Numbered from the stretch's first letter, positions 55,051 to 63,402 are shown. The stretch is 64,000 nucleotides of DNA from Paenibacillus curdlanolyticus YK9 (GCF_000179615.1 NZ_AEDD01000006.1:246455-310454); one strand, 5' to 3'. Made by a program: numbers and translations. The notes: generated by a model not told the origin, from the letters alone.

Positions 55051-55124
55051 GCAAGCACCATCATAGCTTGATGCGCATAGGATAGAGGATCAAGGATTCC
55101 CCTTTAATGGAGGCTTGACCATTC

Positions 55125-55463
55125 ATGACGCAACGCAAATTCCCACGCCGTCCTATGTTATCTCGCGAATTTCCGCCCGTTGATCCCGCGATGCTGGAAC
55201 GCTCCGCGCGCACCTTTCAGCCGATGGTTCAAGATGCATCCAGGCTCATTAACCGGCTATCCGAGCGTTCTTTTGCAACGCCGCTGATGGCTGCCGCCCA
55301 AGCTGGGCACCAACAGGAAGTCGATCGAATGATCCGGTCGGTAGCTACCAATTCGCGCATTCAAACCAAATACACGCCGAGCGGCCTCGTGCTGACAATC
55401 GAGCCATCTGACCCGGCGTCCTCCTGCTGCAATTTGACTATGACATTAAAGTGGGGCGTGTAA
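55125..55463 (+). CDS. Small conserved-looking protein of unknown function
   Basis: 112 residues, no signal peptide. Basic N-terminus (MTQRKFPRRPM), a helical middle (LERSARTFQPMVQDASRLINRLSE, PLMAAAQAGHQQEVDRMI) and a beta C-terminus with a CC pair (PSDPASSCCNLTMTLKW). GGAGG lies 11 bases before the ATG. I do not recognise a family. The TTAGTTA operator upstream hints at control by the MarR protein. Confidence 0.6.
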   Translation: MTQRKFPRRPMLSREFPPVDPAMLERSARTFQPMVQDASRLINRLSERSFATPLMAAAQAGHQQEVDRMIRSVATNSRIQTKYTPSGLVLTIEPSDPASSCCNLTMTLKWGV

Positions 55464-55762
55464 CACGCTGGCGGGCACAGGCAGGGGCTGGTGCTTGTGC
55501 GGATGATGCTTACTAACTCTGATGTGGGCATTTGTACTGCTGGGGCTGGCACTTGTGCGGATGATGCCGATTCTGATGCGGGGTTGCTGCCAGGTTGGTG
55601 CGCGAACAGTCTAGTGCCTATGCTTTACTTTCGTGCGTTCGAGCATACGTGCAAGTACTGATGCCAGCACTCGCACCTATGCTCGAACGCCAACAGCAAC
55701 ACCGCCACTGCTCTGTAAACATTCCTGTAGAGTCTATGATTTGAGCTTGGACAAAACAAAGG
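55464..55762. other. Intergenic stretch before the IS110 element
   Basis: No gene seen. It holds an imperfect direct repeat (GGGGCTGG followed by CTTGTGCGGATGATGC) near 55485 and 55548, and an inverted GTTCGAGCATA/TATGCTCGAAC pair near 55637 and 55679. The left end of the insertion sequence probably lies in its second half. Confidence 0.4.
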
Positions 55763-55823
55763 AGCGCCTCGTATGATGGGGGTGTTACGGGGTCGGATAC
55801 CCAAAAACCCATCAGGAGGCGCT
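55763..55823 (+). promoter_or_regulatory. Hairpin sequestering the transposase ribosome binding site
   Basis: AGCGCCTC plus GATGGG (left) pair with CCCATC plus GAGGCGCT (right). The right arm contains the AGGAGG Shine-Dalgarno sequence 4 bases before the IS110 ATG. In a read-through transcript this stem would hide the site and limit transposase translation. Confidence 0.6.
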
Positions 55824-55827
55824 TAAC

Positions 55828-57105
55828 ATGAAGTTTACTCGAAACGATGCTGCAAATCAACGCATTGAACGAATTACCAATCACCATGCCATTGTAGGAA
55901 TCGACATCGCCAAAGATATACATGCCGCACAAATCACAGATTTCCGTGGGCGGACGCTCACACCACGTCACGTCTCCTTTACCAATACAAAGACAGGATT
56001 TGAAAAGCTACTCACTTGGATCCAGGCGGTTGGTGACAAACACGGCAAAACCTCTTTCCTTGTTGGCATGGAACCCACGGGTCACTACTGGCACAATCTC
56101 GCCGACTGGCTGCTGGAGCAGGGTCTAGAAGTCGTACTCGTCAATCCCGTTACGACCCATCGTAATAAGGAAAACCGCGACAACAGCCCCTCCAAAAACG
56201 ATCCCAAGGATGCACTTGTTATCGCCGATGTGGTCAGCCGAGGGTACTACACCGATTATTCACCCCAAGAGCCTGTGTTTGACCAAATCAAAGCCGTGAT
56301 GAGCGCACGCGAATATTGGTCGGGACAATCTACTAGTCTGGGCAATCGTATCGTACGCTGGATCGACTTGTACTTTCCCGAGTTCCGGCATGTGTTCCCG
56401 GAATGGGATGGTGTCCGCGCATTAGCTACGCTGAAGGCTTTTGCCTTGCCTGCCGAACTGCGAAAGTTGAATGCGGAGGAAGTAGTGGAAGGATGGCGCA
56501 GCCAAGGAATGCGACGCGTAGCCGGAGTCAGCGGCAAGGCAAAGGCTGTCGAGCTGCTAGCCGCTGCCGCACGCAGTATTGGAAAATCCAATACAAACGA
56601 TGCAGCACGACAAGATATCTTGCGTCTTCTGCACGTCTATGAAGAAACGCAGCTTATACTCACGAAGATGAAGCAAGAACTTGAAACGCTCTTGGAACAG
56701 GTTCCTTTTGTTCAGCAACTCTATAGTTTGCGTGGTTTGGGTACCATCACGATTGCCTCATTGCTCGGCTGCGCAGGCGATCTGCGCCATTACGCCCACG
56801 GCAGGCAGCTGCTGCGACGAGCCGGTCTGAATTTGGCGGAACGAACATCGGGGAAACACAAGGGGCAGATAAAACTCTCTAAGCGAGGAAGCAGTATGCT
56901 ACGCAAGTATTTATATTTGGGGGTGCTGGGCCTCGTGCGACAGCATCCGGATTTCAAGTATTGGCATACGAGAAACCAAGCGAAGGGGATGTCGAGGATG
57001 TACTCCATCTTCAAGCTTATGGGGAAGTTAGCACGCATCATAATTGGCATGATTCAGCGAGGAGAAACGTACCAGAGCCAAATGCCTCAGGCCGTAGCAG
57101 CTTAG
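55828..57105 (+). CDS. IS110-family DEDD transposase (serine-assisted recombinase)
   Basis: 425 residues. RuvC-like domain with Asp in IVGIDIAKD (about residue 25), Glu in VGMEPTGHY (about 90) and the Asp pair in SKNDPKDALVIADV (about 130). The C-terminal Tnp_20 domain has LRGLGTITIASLLGCAGD, RRAGLNLAE and KRGSSMLRKYLYL with the conserved catalytic serine. Intact reading frame. Its ribosome binding site is masked by the hairpin at 55763-55823. Confidence 0.92.
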   Translation: MKFTRNDAANQRIERITNHHAIVGIDIAKDIHAAQITDFRGRTLTPRHVSFTNTKTGFEKLLTWIQAVGDKHGKTSFLVGMEPTGHYWHNLADWLLEQGLEVVLVNPVTTHRNKENRDNSPSKNDPKDALVIADVVSRGYYTDYSPQEPVFDQIKAVMSAREYWSGQSTSLGNRIVRWIDLYFPEFRHVFPEWDGVRALATLKAFALPAELRKLNAEEVVEGWRSQGMRRVAGVSGKAKAVELLAAAARSIGKSNTNDAARQDILRLLHVYEETQLILTKMKQELETLLEQVPFVQQLYSLRGLGTITIASLLGCAGDLRHYAHGRQLLRRAGLNLAERTSGKHKGQIKLSKRGSSMLRKYLYLGVLGLVRQHPDFKYWHTRNQAKGMSRMYSIFKLMGKLARIIIGMIQRGETYQSQMPQAVAA

Positions 57106-57450
57106 TAACGAACAGCATCTGACACATCGAATATCTTTACGAATGCTGTCCCGTTCACGGGACTCAATGACAAAGAACGCGCAGAGAAACCGAGTATGGT
57201 GGTCCGTTAGGGCATATGACCCGTCATCTAAACGCGATCGGCCTCCACGCCTTGGCCAGGTACAACGAAGGAATGTAAGGGCAATGACCCGTCGAGACAT
57301 GGGAGGGTGAACCTCCAAGGGACTAGTGGAGTTGTGCAGCAGAACGTCAATGGAAAGTGCGTAAACGCGTAACTTCTGTTCCCGCATACCCGAAAGTGCC
57401 ATCGACTAGTCTCGCCCCTACAACTCTGCACTGTATCTGCCATCTAAGTT
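57106..57450 (+). ncRNA. Candidate bridge-RNA region of the IS110 element
   Basis: No gene fits here. There are several hairpins (GGCC...GGCC near 57240; GGAGGGTGAACCTCC near 57302) and a repeated ATGACCCGTC (57215 and 57284). IS110/IS1111 elements encode a structured guide (bridge) RNA in a terminal non-coding segment; in IS1111 types it lies after the gene. Identification is by position and structure only. Confidence 0.4.
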
Positions 57451-57504
57451 GTTGAAATCCTGTGAATGGCAGAGCATTCGTAAGATAAACCCTTAAATAC
57501 GAGG

Positions 57505-57687
57505 GACGGACTCCAGAGACGTTATTCGAGTCGAGACAGCCCTTTTGGAAACCTAACGGACTCCCGAGACGTTATTTCGCGAATTCACAAGTGTTTTGGG
57601 CACATTTCGCTCCAATAAGGGCTTCTGAGTCCGTTAGAAATCAGATTGCCCCAAAAACGCCTCAATAAGGGCTCCTGAGTCCGTTAG
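57505..57687. repeat. CTAACGGAC repeat cluster, second locus
   Basis: Forward copies near 57505 (ACGGACTCCAGAGACGTTATT) and 57553 (CTAACGGACTCCCGAGACG), then inverted copies near 57612 and 57661 (AATAAGGGCTCCTGAGTCCG). The two-forward, two-inverted layout and the position at a convergent gene end match 15981-16167. Confidence 0.6.
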
Positions 57688-57699
57688 AGCGGACATACA

Positions 57700-57735
57700 G
57701 AAAAACACCCCTGCGCCGGTCCGCGCAGGGGTGTT
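57700..57735 (-). terminator. Terminator of the purine permease gene
   Basis: AACACCCCTGCGC and GCGCAGGGGTGTT pair perfectly around a six-base loop, followed by TTTTT on the minus strand, 35 bases after the stop. Confidence 0.9.
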
Positions 57736-57770
57736 CCTTAGGTTGAGCCGATCAAGCAGGCCAGCGTCAA

Positions 57771-59165
57771 TTAGCCTTGGCTGCCAATATAGACGTAGCG
57801 GACTATGACCAAAATGGCGAGAATCCACATGAGCGCGTGGACTTTGTAGCCGCCGTTTTTGTCGCCTTTTTTCGCTACATTCGCGATTGTCGCCAGCAGT
57901 ACGTACGATACGATACCGAACGAAATGCCGTTAGCGATGTTGTACGTGAACGGCATAAGCGCCAGCGTCAGGAACGACGGAATCGCGTACACCATGTCGG
58001 AGAAGTCAATTTCCTTGACCGACGACATCATCAGCACGCCGACGATAACGAGAGCTGCTGCCGTTGCCGACCCCGGAACAAGCGCTACGAGCGGCGAGAG
58101 GAACAGCGCGAGGAGGAAGCAAACGCCAGTCGTAACCGACGTGAGACCCGTACGTCCGCCCTGCGCGATACCCGCCGAGCTCTCGACGAATGCCGTTACC
58201 GTACTCGTGCCGAGCACCGCGCCGCCGCCAACTGCGACTGCATCTACGAGCATCGCTTTGCCGACGCGTTTTTTGCCTTCTTCAGGGTTTTTCATAAAAC
58301 CAGCACGGTTAGCCGTACCAACAAGCGTACCGAACGTATCGAACAATTCAACGAACGTGAACGTCAGTACAACCGAGATGAGACCCGCTTCCAGTACGCC
58401 TTCAAAATCAAAATGCCAGAAGTTCATCGTGCCGAAGTCCGGCGCCCATGTTTTACCCGAAAGCGTGTCCGACACGTTTACTTCGCCCATCAGGATGGCA
58501 ATAATCGTCGTGCCGATAATCCCCCACAGGATCGCGCCCGGTACGCGCAGCACCATCAGGATGGCAATTAAGAAGATTCCGATGATCGTCAGGACAACGC
58601 CGTTGTTCTCCAGACTGCCCATGTGGAATACCGTCTCAAAGCCGAATACATCTGTGAAAATGCCCTTCGGCACTTCCGTTACCGTATTCTCAACAGCAAC
58701 CGTCAGCAGGCCGCTGTTTTTCAAACCGATAATCGTAATAAACAAACCGATGCCCGCTGTAATCGCATGCTTCAAGCTGTCCGGCACAGCCGTAATCAGC
58801 ATTTGGCGAACCTTTGTAACGGTCAGTACAATGAAGATCAAACCGGAAATAAATACCGCAGTCAGCGCGATTTCCGGCGATATTTTACCATTCGAGGTCA
58901 ATACCGTTGTTGCAAAATATGCGTTAAGCCCCATGCCTGGCGCAAGCGCGACCGGGAAATTAACGAACAAGCCCATTGCGATCGTGAAAATGCCTCCTGC
59001 TAGCGCCGTTGCTAGAAATACAGCGGTCCAGTCCAATCCCGTCGCAGACAGGATATTCGGGTTAAGCGCCAGAATATACGCCATGGTCATGAAAGTCGTC
59101 AAGCCCGCCATGATCTCTGTCCGCACATTTGTTCCCTGTTCCTTTAATCGAAAGAAACGATCCAT
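57771..59165 (-). CDS. pbuG: Guanine/hypoxanthine permease, AzgA-like NCS2 family
   Basis: 464 residues from ATG 59165 with about 12 membrane segments. It begins MDRFFRLKEQGTNVRTEIMAGLTTFMTMAYI and has NPNILSATGLDW and the substrate-region ALAPGMGLNAYFA, typical of the AzgA/PbuG branch. It imports guanine and hypoxanthine with protons. A guanine riboswitch and terminator in its leader support a purine substrate. GGGGAGG lies upstream. An in-frame extension to 59279 covers the leader terminator and is not coding. Confidence 0.92.
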   Translation of the reverse strand: MDRFFRLKEQGTNVRTEIMAGLTTFMTMAYILALNPNILSATGLDWTAVFLATALAGGIFTIAMGLFVNFPVALAPGMGLNAYFATTVLTSNGKISPEIALTAVFISGLIFIVLTVTKVRQMLITAVPDSLKHAITAGIGLFITIIGLKNSGLLTVAVENTVTEVPKGIFTDVFGFETVFHMGSLENNGVVLTIIGIFLIAILMVLRVPGAILWGIIGTTIIAILMGEVNVSDTLSGKTWAPDFGTMNFWHFDFEGVLEAGLISVVLTFTFVELFDTFGTLVGTANRAGFMKNPEEGKKRVGKAMLVDAVAVGGGAVLGTSTVTAFVESSAGIAQGGRTGLTSVTTGVCFLLALFLSPLVALVPGSATAAALVIVGVLMMSSVKEIDFSDMVYAIPSFLTLALMPFTYNIANGISFGIVSYVLLATIANVAKKGDKNGGYKVHALMWILAILVIVRYVYIGSQG

Positions 59166-59203
59166 TTTTGTAATAAGCCTCCCCAAAAAATGTGTTGGAA
59201 CAA

Positions 59204-59255
59204 ACAAAAAACCTACGAAAAATGCGGCTTTACGCCACGCATCTCTCCTAGGTTC
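59204..59255 (-). terminator. Riboswitch-controlled terminator before pbuG
   Basis: AACCTA...TAGGTT closes a stem that contains the inner hairpin TGCGTGGC-GTAAA-GCCGCA, then TTTTTTG. It lies 56 bases after the aptamer and 39 bases before the start codon. Confidence 0.8.
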
Positions 59256-59311
59256 CGCAAAAACAGGAAAAACATACACGCAGGACCGGTGCGCGCAAAT
59301 TATCCCTGTCT

Positions 59312-59378
59312 TTTCGTAGCCAGATCATTACGGTGATCTTGTAGAGACTCTCAAGCCAATTCTTGAGATTATACGAAA
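59312..59378 (-). promoter_or_regulatory. Guanine riboswitch aptamer of pbuG
   Basis: P1 arms TTTCGTA and TACGAAA enclose TAATC, P2 TCAAGAATTGGCTTGA, junction TCTCTAC and P3 AAGATCACCGTAATGATCT. The base before UAC in J3/1 is C (GGCUACGAAA), marking guanine specificity. The GG before CUA differs from the usual GA at that position. Confidence 0.9.
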
Positions 59379-59412
59379 TTGGTTATTTGTTTGTCGAAAA
59401 TTGTCCTTTTTC

Positions 59413-59442
59413 ATTCTAAGGAGTGACCCTGCGGGTTGTCAA
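59413..59442 (-). promoter_or_regulatory. Sigma-A promoter of pbuG
   Basis: TTGACA, an 18-base spacer and TAGAAT on the minus strand, 35 bases upstream of the aptamer. Confidence 0.75.
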
Positions 59443-59474
59443 CGGCTATTTATTTCCGTCAATTCCCTCGCAAC

Positions 59475-59511
59475 AAAAATAGGCAGAGGGATGTTATCCG
59501 CCCTGCCTTTT
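59475..59511 (-). terminator. Terminator after the repeated exported protein
   Basis: GGCAGGG and CCCTCTGCC-type arms pair with one bulge around a loop and are followed by TATTTTTG on the minus strand, 24 bases after the stop. Confidence 0.65.
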
Positions 59512-59534
59512 CTTGTGACTCTATTATTAGCCGG

Positions 59535-60440
59535 TTAGCTCTCGCTCGTCGCCGTTGTGGAGTCCGCCTTGTTCTTGCCGCGTCCTAGGCCGCCCATACC
59601 GCCGGCGTGGTCGCCACGGTCACCGTGGTCACCGCCAAAGCCGGCTCCCTTCTCGCCATTAACGATCGCCGTTGCATGCTCCGCCAGCTTCGCGGACTGC
59701 TCATCATACTGCGCTTGCGTCAGCTTGCCGTCCGCCAGCCGTGCATCGAGCTTCTCCTTCAGCGCTGCTTCAACCGCCTTCGTAACGGCCGAGACGTCGA
59801 CATTCTTCGCCTTCGCAATATCAGCGAGCGACTTGCCGTCCTTCAGCTCCGTTTTCAGCTCGTCAGTTGTCAAGCCAAGCGCCTTCGCTACCGTTTCATT
59901 AGCAAATGCTGCACGGAAGCCGCCATGTCCGCCCTTCCCGCCGCGGTCGCCGCCAAAGCCTGCGCCCTTCTCGCCGTTGACGATCGCTGTTGCATGCTCC
60001 GCCAGCTTCGCGGACTGCTCATCATACTGCGCCTTCGTCAGCTTGCCATCCGCCAGCCGTGCGTCAAGCTTCTCTTTCATCATCGCTTCTACCGCCTTCG
60101 TAACGAGCGAAACGTCTACACTTTTCGCCTTCGCGATATCCGCGAGCGACTTGCCGCCCTGCAGTTCTGCCTTCAGCTCGTCCGCCGTCAGCCCAAGCGC
60201 CTTCGCTACCGACTCATCAGCGAATGCTGCACGGAAATCTTTATGGTCGCCGCCTCTTCTTCCGCCCCGATCCTCTGTTGCCGTATCCTTCGTGGAGTCG
60301 GATGTTACGTTCGAGGAGTCAGCCTTCGTTTCTGCTGCGTTTGCCACGCCATCAGTGAGCCAAGCGCCTGCGCTTACGGTTAATGCCAACGCAAGCGCGC
60401 TTACTGCCATCCATCTCGCCTTCTTGCTACCCATATTCAT
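59535..60440 (-). CDS. Exported protein with two near-identical helical repeats
   Basis: 301 residues from ATG 60440. A signal peptide (KKARWMAVSALALALTVSAGAW, cleavage near ANAAE) is followed by a Ser/Thr/Asp linker. Two repeats of about 110 residues each carry FRAAFA(D/N)E(S/T)VAKALGLT, LADIAKAK(S/N)VDVS, EKLDARLADGKLT(K/Q)AQYDEQSAKLAEHA and a Gly/Asp/His-rich tail. The repeats are nearly identical, a recent duplication. The pattern resembles short Gram-positive secreted helical proteins with unnamed function. His/Asp/Gly stretches could bind metal. Monocistronic. Confidence 0.7.
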   Translation of the reverse strand: MNMGSKKARWMAVSALALALTVSAGAWLTDGVANAAETKADSSNVTSDSTKDTATEDRGGRRGGDHKDFRAAFADESVAKALGLTADELKAELQGGKSLADIAKAKSVDVSLVTKAVEAMMKEKLDARLADGKLTKAQYDEQSAKLAEHATAIVNGEKGAGFGGDRGGKGGHGGFRAAFANETVAKALGLTTDELKTELKDGKSLADIAKAKNVDVSAVTKAVEAALKEKLDARLADGKLTQAQYDEQSAKLAEHATAIVNGEKGAGFGGDHGDRGDHAGGMGGLGRGKNKADSTTATSES

Positions 60441-60562
60441 TCCGCCTCTCAATATGTTGTCTTTGAGCTTTCGTCCGATTGGAAGGTCTCGTCCCCTCCT
60501 GCTATCACTATAGCCATGCTATCTGAAATGGACATTAGTCCCAACTGAAAGTAGGCTGAAAA

Positions 60563-60603
60563 TAAAAAAAATCCCCCGCAGACTTGAAGGTCTGCGAAGG
60601 ATT
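60563..60603 (-). terminator. Terminator of guaA
   Basis: ATCCTTCGCAGAC and GTCTGCGGGGGAT pair (G-T included) around a CTTCAA loop, followed by TTTTTTTT on the minus strand. Confidence 0.9.
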
Positions 60604-60625
60604 TTACTTTAATATATGCGAGCTG

Positions 60626-62164
60626 TTATTCCCACTCGATCGTTGCCGGCGGCTTCGACGTTACGTCGTAGACGATCCGGTTCACGTTCTCGACTTCGTT
60701 AACGATACGAACGGAGATCTTCTCCAGCACGTCCCAAGGGATGCGCGCCCAGTCTGCCGTCATGCCGTCGATGGACGTTACAGCGCGGATGCCGACGGTG
60801 TACGAATACGTACGCGCGTCGCCCATTACGCCAACGCTCTTCATGTTCGGCAAAGCCGTGAAGTACTGCCAGATCTCGCGATCCAGGCCAGCCTTCGCGA
60901 TCTCGTCGCGCAGAATCGCATCGGATTCGCGTACGATATGCAGCTTGTCCTCCGTTACTTCGCCCAGTACGCGAATCGCAAGACCCGGACCTGGGAACGG
61001 TTGACGTTGCACGATAGCGTCCGGAAGACCGCACTCGGAGCCTACTTTACGAACCTCGTCCTTGAACAACGCTTTGAGCGGTTCAACGAGCTCGAATTTC
61101 ATATCTTCAGGCAAGCCGCCAACATTGTGATGCGATTTGATCGTTTGCGCCGTAGCCGTGCCGCTCTCAACGATATCGGTGTAAAGCGTGCCTTGCGCCA
61201 AGAAGGCGAAGTCACCCAGCTTAGCCGATTCTTCATCGAACACGTAGATGAACTCGTTGCCGATGATTTTACGTTTTTGCTCCGGATCGGATACGCCCTT
61301 CAGCTTGCCCAGGAAGCGCTCGCTAGCATCGATCTTGATTACTTTCATATCGAATTTGCCCACGAACGTCTCCATTACGCTCTCAGCTTCGCCTTTGCGG
61401 AGCATGCCATGATCGATGAACATACACGTCAGTTGATCGCCGATCGCTTTGTGAATCAGCATAGCTACTACCGAGGAGTCAACGCCGCCGGACAGCGCGC
61501 AGAGCACATTTTTGTCTCCGACCTGCTCGCGGATGTCCTTGATCGTATCCTCGATGAACGTAGTCATGCTCCAGTTGCCTTCGCAGCCGCACACATTATA
61601 AAGGAAGTTGCGAATCATTTCGTTGCCGTACTCCGAGTGGCGCACCTCCGGGTGGAATTGCACCGCGTGGAAGTTGCGAGTTGCGTCGCTCATCGCAGCG
61701 ATTGGCGCATGCTCCGTGCTGCCCGTTACCTGGAAGCCGGCTGGCGGCTCAACGACGAGGTCGCTGTGGCTCATCCATACCGTTTGCTTCGCATCCAGAC
61801 CGCTCGTCAACGCGAATTCCGATACGAAATCAACTTCCGCTTTACCGTACTCGCGTTTGCCCGCACGTTGTACTTTACCTTCGAGCTGATGCGACATCAG
61901 CTGCATGCCGTAGCAAATGCCGAAGATCGGAACGTTCAGATCATACACGGCTGGATCGACCAACGGCGAATTTTCTTCATATACGCTTGCCGGACCGCCA
62001 GAGAAGACGATACCCTTCGGATTGATTTCGCGAAGACGCTCTGCAGTCGTGTTGTAAGGCAGCAGCTCGCTGTAAACGCCCAAGTCGCGAATACGGCGCG
62101 CAATCAGCTGGTTGTACTGTCCCCCGAAGTCCAGGACAACGATAATTTCGTTCGGTTTGTTCAT
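60626..62164 (-). CDS. guaA: GMP synthase (glutamine-hydrolysing)
   Basis: 512 residues. It aminates XMP to GMP. The N-terminal glutaminase has [10 protein letters not shown] (nucleophile Cys) and VQFHPEV; the ATP pyrophosphatase has [11 protein letters not shown]; the C-terminal dimerisation domain ends ATIEWE. AGGAGG precedes the ATG. A sigma-A promoter and a short leader with a terminator-like hairpin lie upstream. As in B. subtilis it sits between yebA and pbuG. Confidence 0.97.
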   Translation of the reverse strand: MNKPNEIIVVLDFGGQYNQLIARRIRDLGVYSELLPYNTTAERLREINPKGIVFSGGPASVYEENSPLVDPAVYDLNVPIFGICYGMQLMSHQLEGKVQRAGKREYGKAEVDFVSEFALTSGLDAKQTVWMSHSDLVVEPPAGFQVTGSTEHAPIAAMSDATRNFHAVQFHPEVRHSEYGNEMIRNFLYNVCGCEGNWSMTTFIEDTIKDIREQVGDKNVLCALSGGVDSSVVAMLIHKAIGDQLTCMFIDHGMLRKGEAESVMETFVGKFDMKVIKIDASERFLGKLKGVSDPEQKRKIIGNEFIYVFDEESAKLGDFAFLAQGTLYTDIVESGTATAQTIKSHHNVGGLPEDMKFELVEPLKALFKDEVRKVGSECGLPDAIVQRQPFPGPGLAIRVLGEVTEDKLHIVRESDAILRDEIAKAGLDREIWQYFTALPNMKSVGVMGDARTYSYTVGIRAVTSIDGMTADWARIPWDVLEKISVRIVNEVENVNRIVYDVTSKPPATIEWE

Positions 62165-62188
62165 GAGATCCTCCTAGTTATGTTAGCC

Positions 62189-62218
62189 AAAAAAATATAT
62201 CAACGCCTAAGCCGTTGA
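62189..62218 (-). terminator. Terminator-like hairpin in the guaA leader
   Basis: TCAACG and CGTTGA pair (GC-TTA-GG interior) and run into TATATTTTTTT, 24 bases before the guaA start and about 20 bases after the likely transcription start. No purine aptamer is visible here, so any attenuation would use another signal. Confidence 0.45.
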
Positions 62219-62245
62219 GATCGTAGAGATTGCACAATTGTAGTC

Positions 62246-62275
62246 ATTATATATAACCGCCTTTGGAGCAGTCAA
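62246..62275 (-). promoter_or_regulatory. Sigma-A promoter of guaA
   Basis: TTGACT, an 18-base spacer and TATAAT on the minus strand, giving a leader of about 75 bases. Confidence 0.75.
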
Positions 62276-62298
62276 GGAAAGCAGCCGCTTCTCTCGTA

Positions 62299-62327
62299 TT
62301 GACATGATCAATGAGAACCGTTATCAT
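62299..62327 (+). promoter_or_regulatory. Sigma-A promoter of the FhuF-like gene
   Basis: TTGACA, a 17-base spacer and TATCAT. The first Fur box covers its spacer and -10. Confidence 0.6.
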
Positions 62328-62357
62328 CTTTATAAACGATAATGATAATATTTCTCA
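62312..62357 (+). promoter_or_regulatory. Two Fur boxes
   Basis: TGAGAACCGTTATCA (62312-62326) and TGATAATATTTCTCA (62343-62357) both fit the 7-1-7 Fur consensus TGATAATnATTATCA. One overlaps the -10 of the FhuF-like gene's promoter, the other lies just downstream. Iron-replete cells should repress the gene. Confidence 0.75.
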
Positions 62358-62449
62358 ATACATATCAATCGCAATAGAGCGTGTTCATGAAGCTGGATTT
62401 TAATCGATTCCGTTTCGAATGCCTCTTCTTATAAAAGGAGCTGAACGCT

Positions 62450-63274
62450 TTGTTCTCACCCGAAGAACGCCAGCTGATGAACCATCAATTCGGCTTAAGC
62501 TTCGAGCCTCACTCGTCGCCCATCGCAACGTTCAAGCTGACTGACCTGTTCGAGGACGCGCCCATGCAGCAGCTGATCGACGTCTACAACCCGCTGATCA
62601 AAGGGCTGGAGCCTTCCGTAGGCGCCATGTACTTCACCTCTTCCATTATTATGTTCAGTGCAGCGCTGCATTATATGGTGGCGAAGCATCCGCAGGCGAT
62701 TGATTTTGCGCCGGAGCGCTTCAGTGCAGAGGTCGTATTCATTGACGGCCAGTATTCGTACTACACCGTTCGGTTCCGAGTGGACGAAGCCGTTTCGGTC
62801 GATATTCACCAGCAAGAGGAGCATCGGATCGAACAGCGCAACGAATTGCTCGCCAGCCTTTATGCCAAAACGATTCGTCCGATGATCGAGTCGCTTCACC
62901 GCGTCACGGGCACGCCGCTCGTTCAAATGTGGGGTTCGTTCCCCCGCATTACGTACACGTATGAGCATTTGATCGCTCAAGAGCAGGATGAGGTATCGCG
63001 CAAACGTCTTGAAGACGACTATAGCTACATCAAAGAGGAGATGCCTGCTGATGCCTTCGGCATGAAGCGCAACCCATATAAACATAAGTACACGCTGCTC
63101 GACAATCCTTACAACCCGGATGAACCTTACAAAATGAAGCCAACCTGCTGCATGTTCTATCGCACAGAAGAAGGCTATTACTGCTACACTTGCCCTCGGC
63201 TAAAGCCGAAGGATCGGGAAGAGCGTCGCCAAAAAATACTCGCGGATCTCGCATTGAAACAGGCCAACGGCTAA
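62450..63274 (+). CDS. FhuF-like ferric-siderophore reductase family protein
   Basis: 274 residues, cytoplasmic. The C-terminus has CCMFYRTEEGYYCYTCPRLK, matching the CC-x10-C-x2-C cysteine set that binds the [2Fe-2S] cluster of FhuF-type ferric reductases. The N-terminal 200 residues are helical with weak overall similarity to FhuF. The start is TTG at 62450, with AAAAGGAG 9 bases upstream. Twin Fur boxes in the promoter support a role in releasing iron from imported siderophores. No siderophore transporter is in the window. The terminator stem contains its stop codon. Confidence 0.75.
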   Translation: MFSPEERQLMNHQFGLSFEPHSSPIATFKLTDLFEDAPMQQLIDVYNPLIKGLEPSVGAMYFTSSIIMFSAALHYMVAKHPQAIDFAPERFSAEVVFIDGQYSYYTVRFRVDEAVSVDIHQQEEHRIEQRNELLASLYAKTIRPMIESLHRVTGTPLVQMWGSFPRITYTYEHLIAQEQDEVSRKRLEDDYSYIKEEMPADAFGMKRNPYKHKYTLLDNPYNPDEPYKMKPTCCMFYRTEEGYYCYTCPRLKPKDREERRQKILADLALKQANG

Positions 63275-63293
63275 GCCGTTGACCTGTTTTTTG
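63258..63293 (+). terminator. Terminator of the FhuF-like gene
   Basis: ACAGGCCAACGGC and GCCGTTGACCTGT pair with one mismatch around TAA, the stop codon, then TTTTTTG. Confidence 0.85.
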
Positions 63294-63402
63294 GAGCTGG
63301 ATGCCGGTGCAATAGCTATGCAGAAAGCCGCCTACGGCGGATGCGCTTCGGCTGCGCCGTCGGGCGCCGATGGCGTTGGAATAGGCGCGCCGGTGCCGCT
63401 GG

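Larger units (their letters stand above)
55763..57450 (+). mobile_element. IS110-family insertion sequence (ends not resolved)
   Basis: One complete DEDD transposase gene with a structured 5' leader and about 350 bases of structured non-coding DNA after it. IS110-family elements lack the usual inverted repeats and target duplications, so the limits given are approximate. The long 3' non-coding part is the layout of the IS1111 subgroup. Confidence 0.6.

Noticed and set aside
62165..62300. Purine riboswitch before guaA
   Set aside because: None of the conserved junction sequences (UAUA, UCUACC, GACUA) are present. Only a small terminator-like hairpin is seen.
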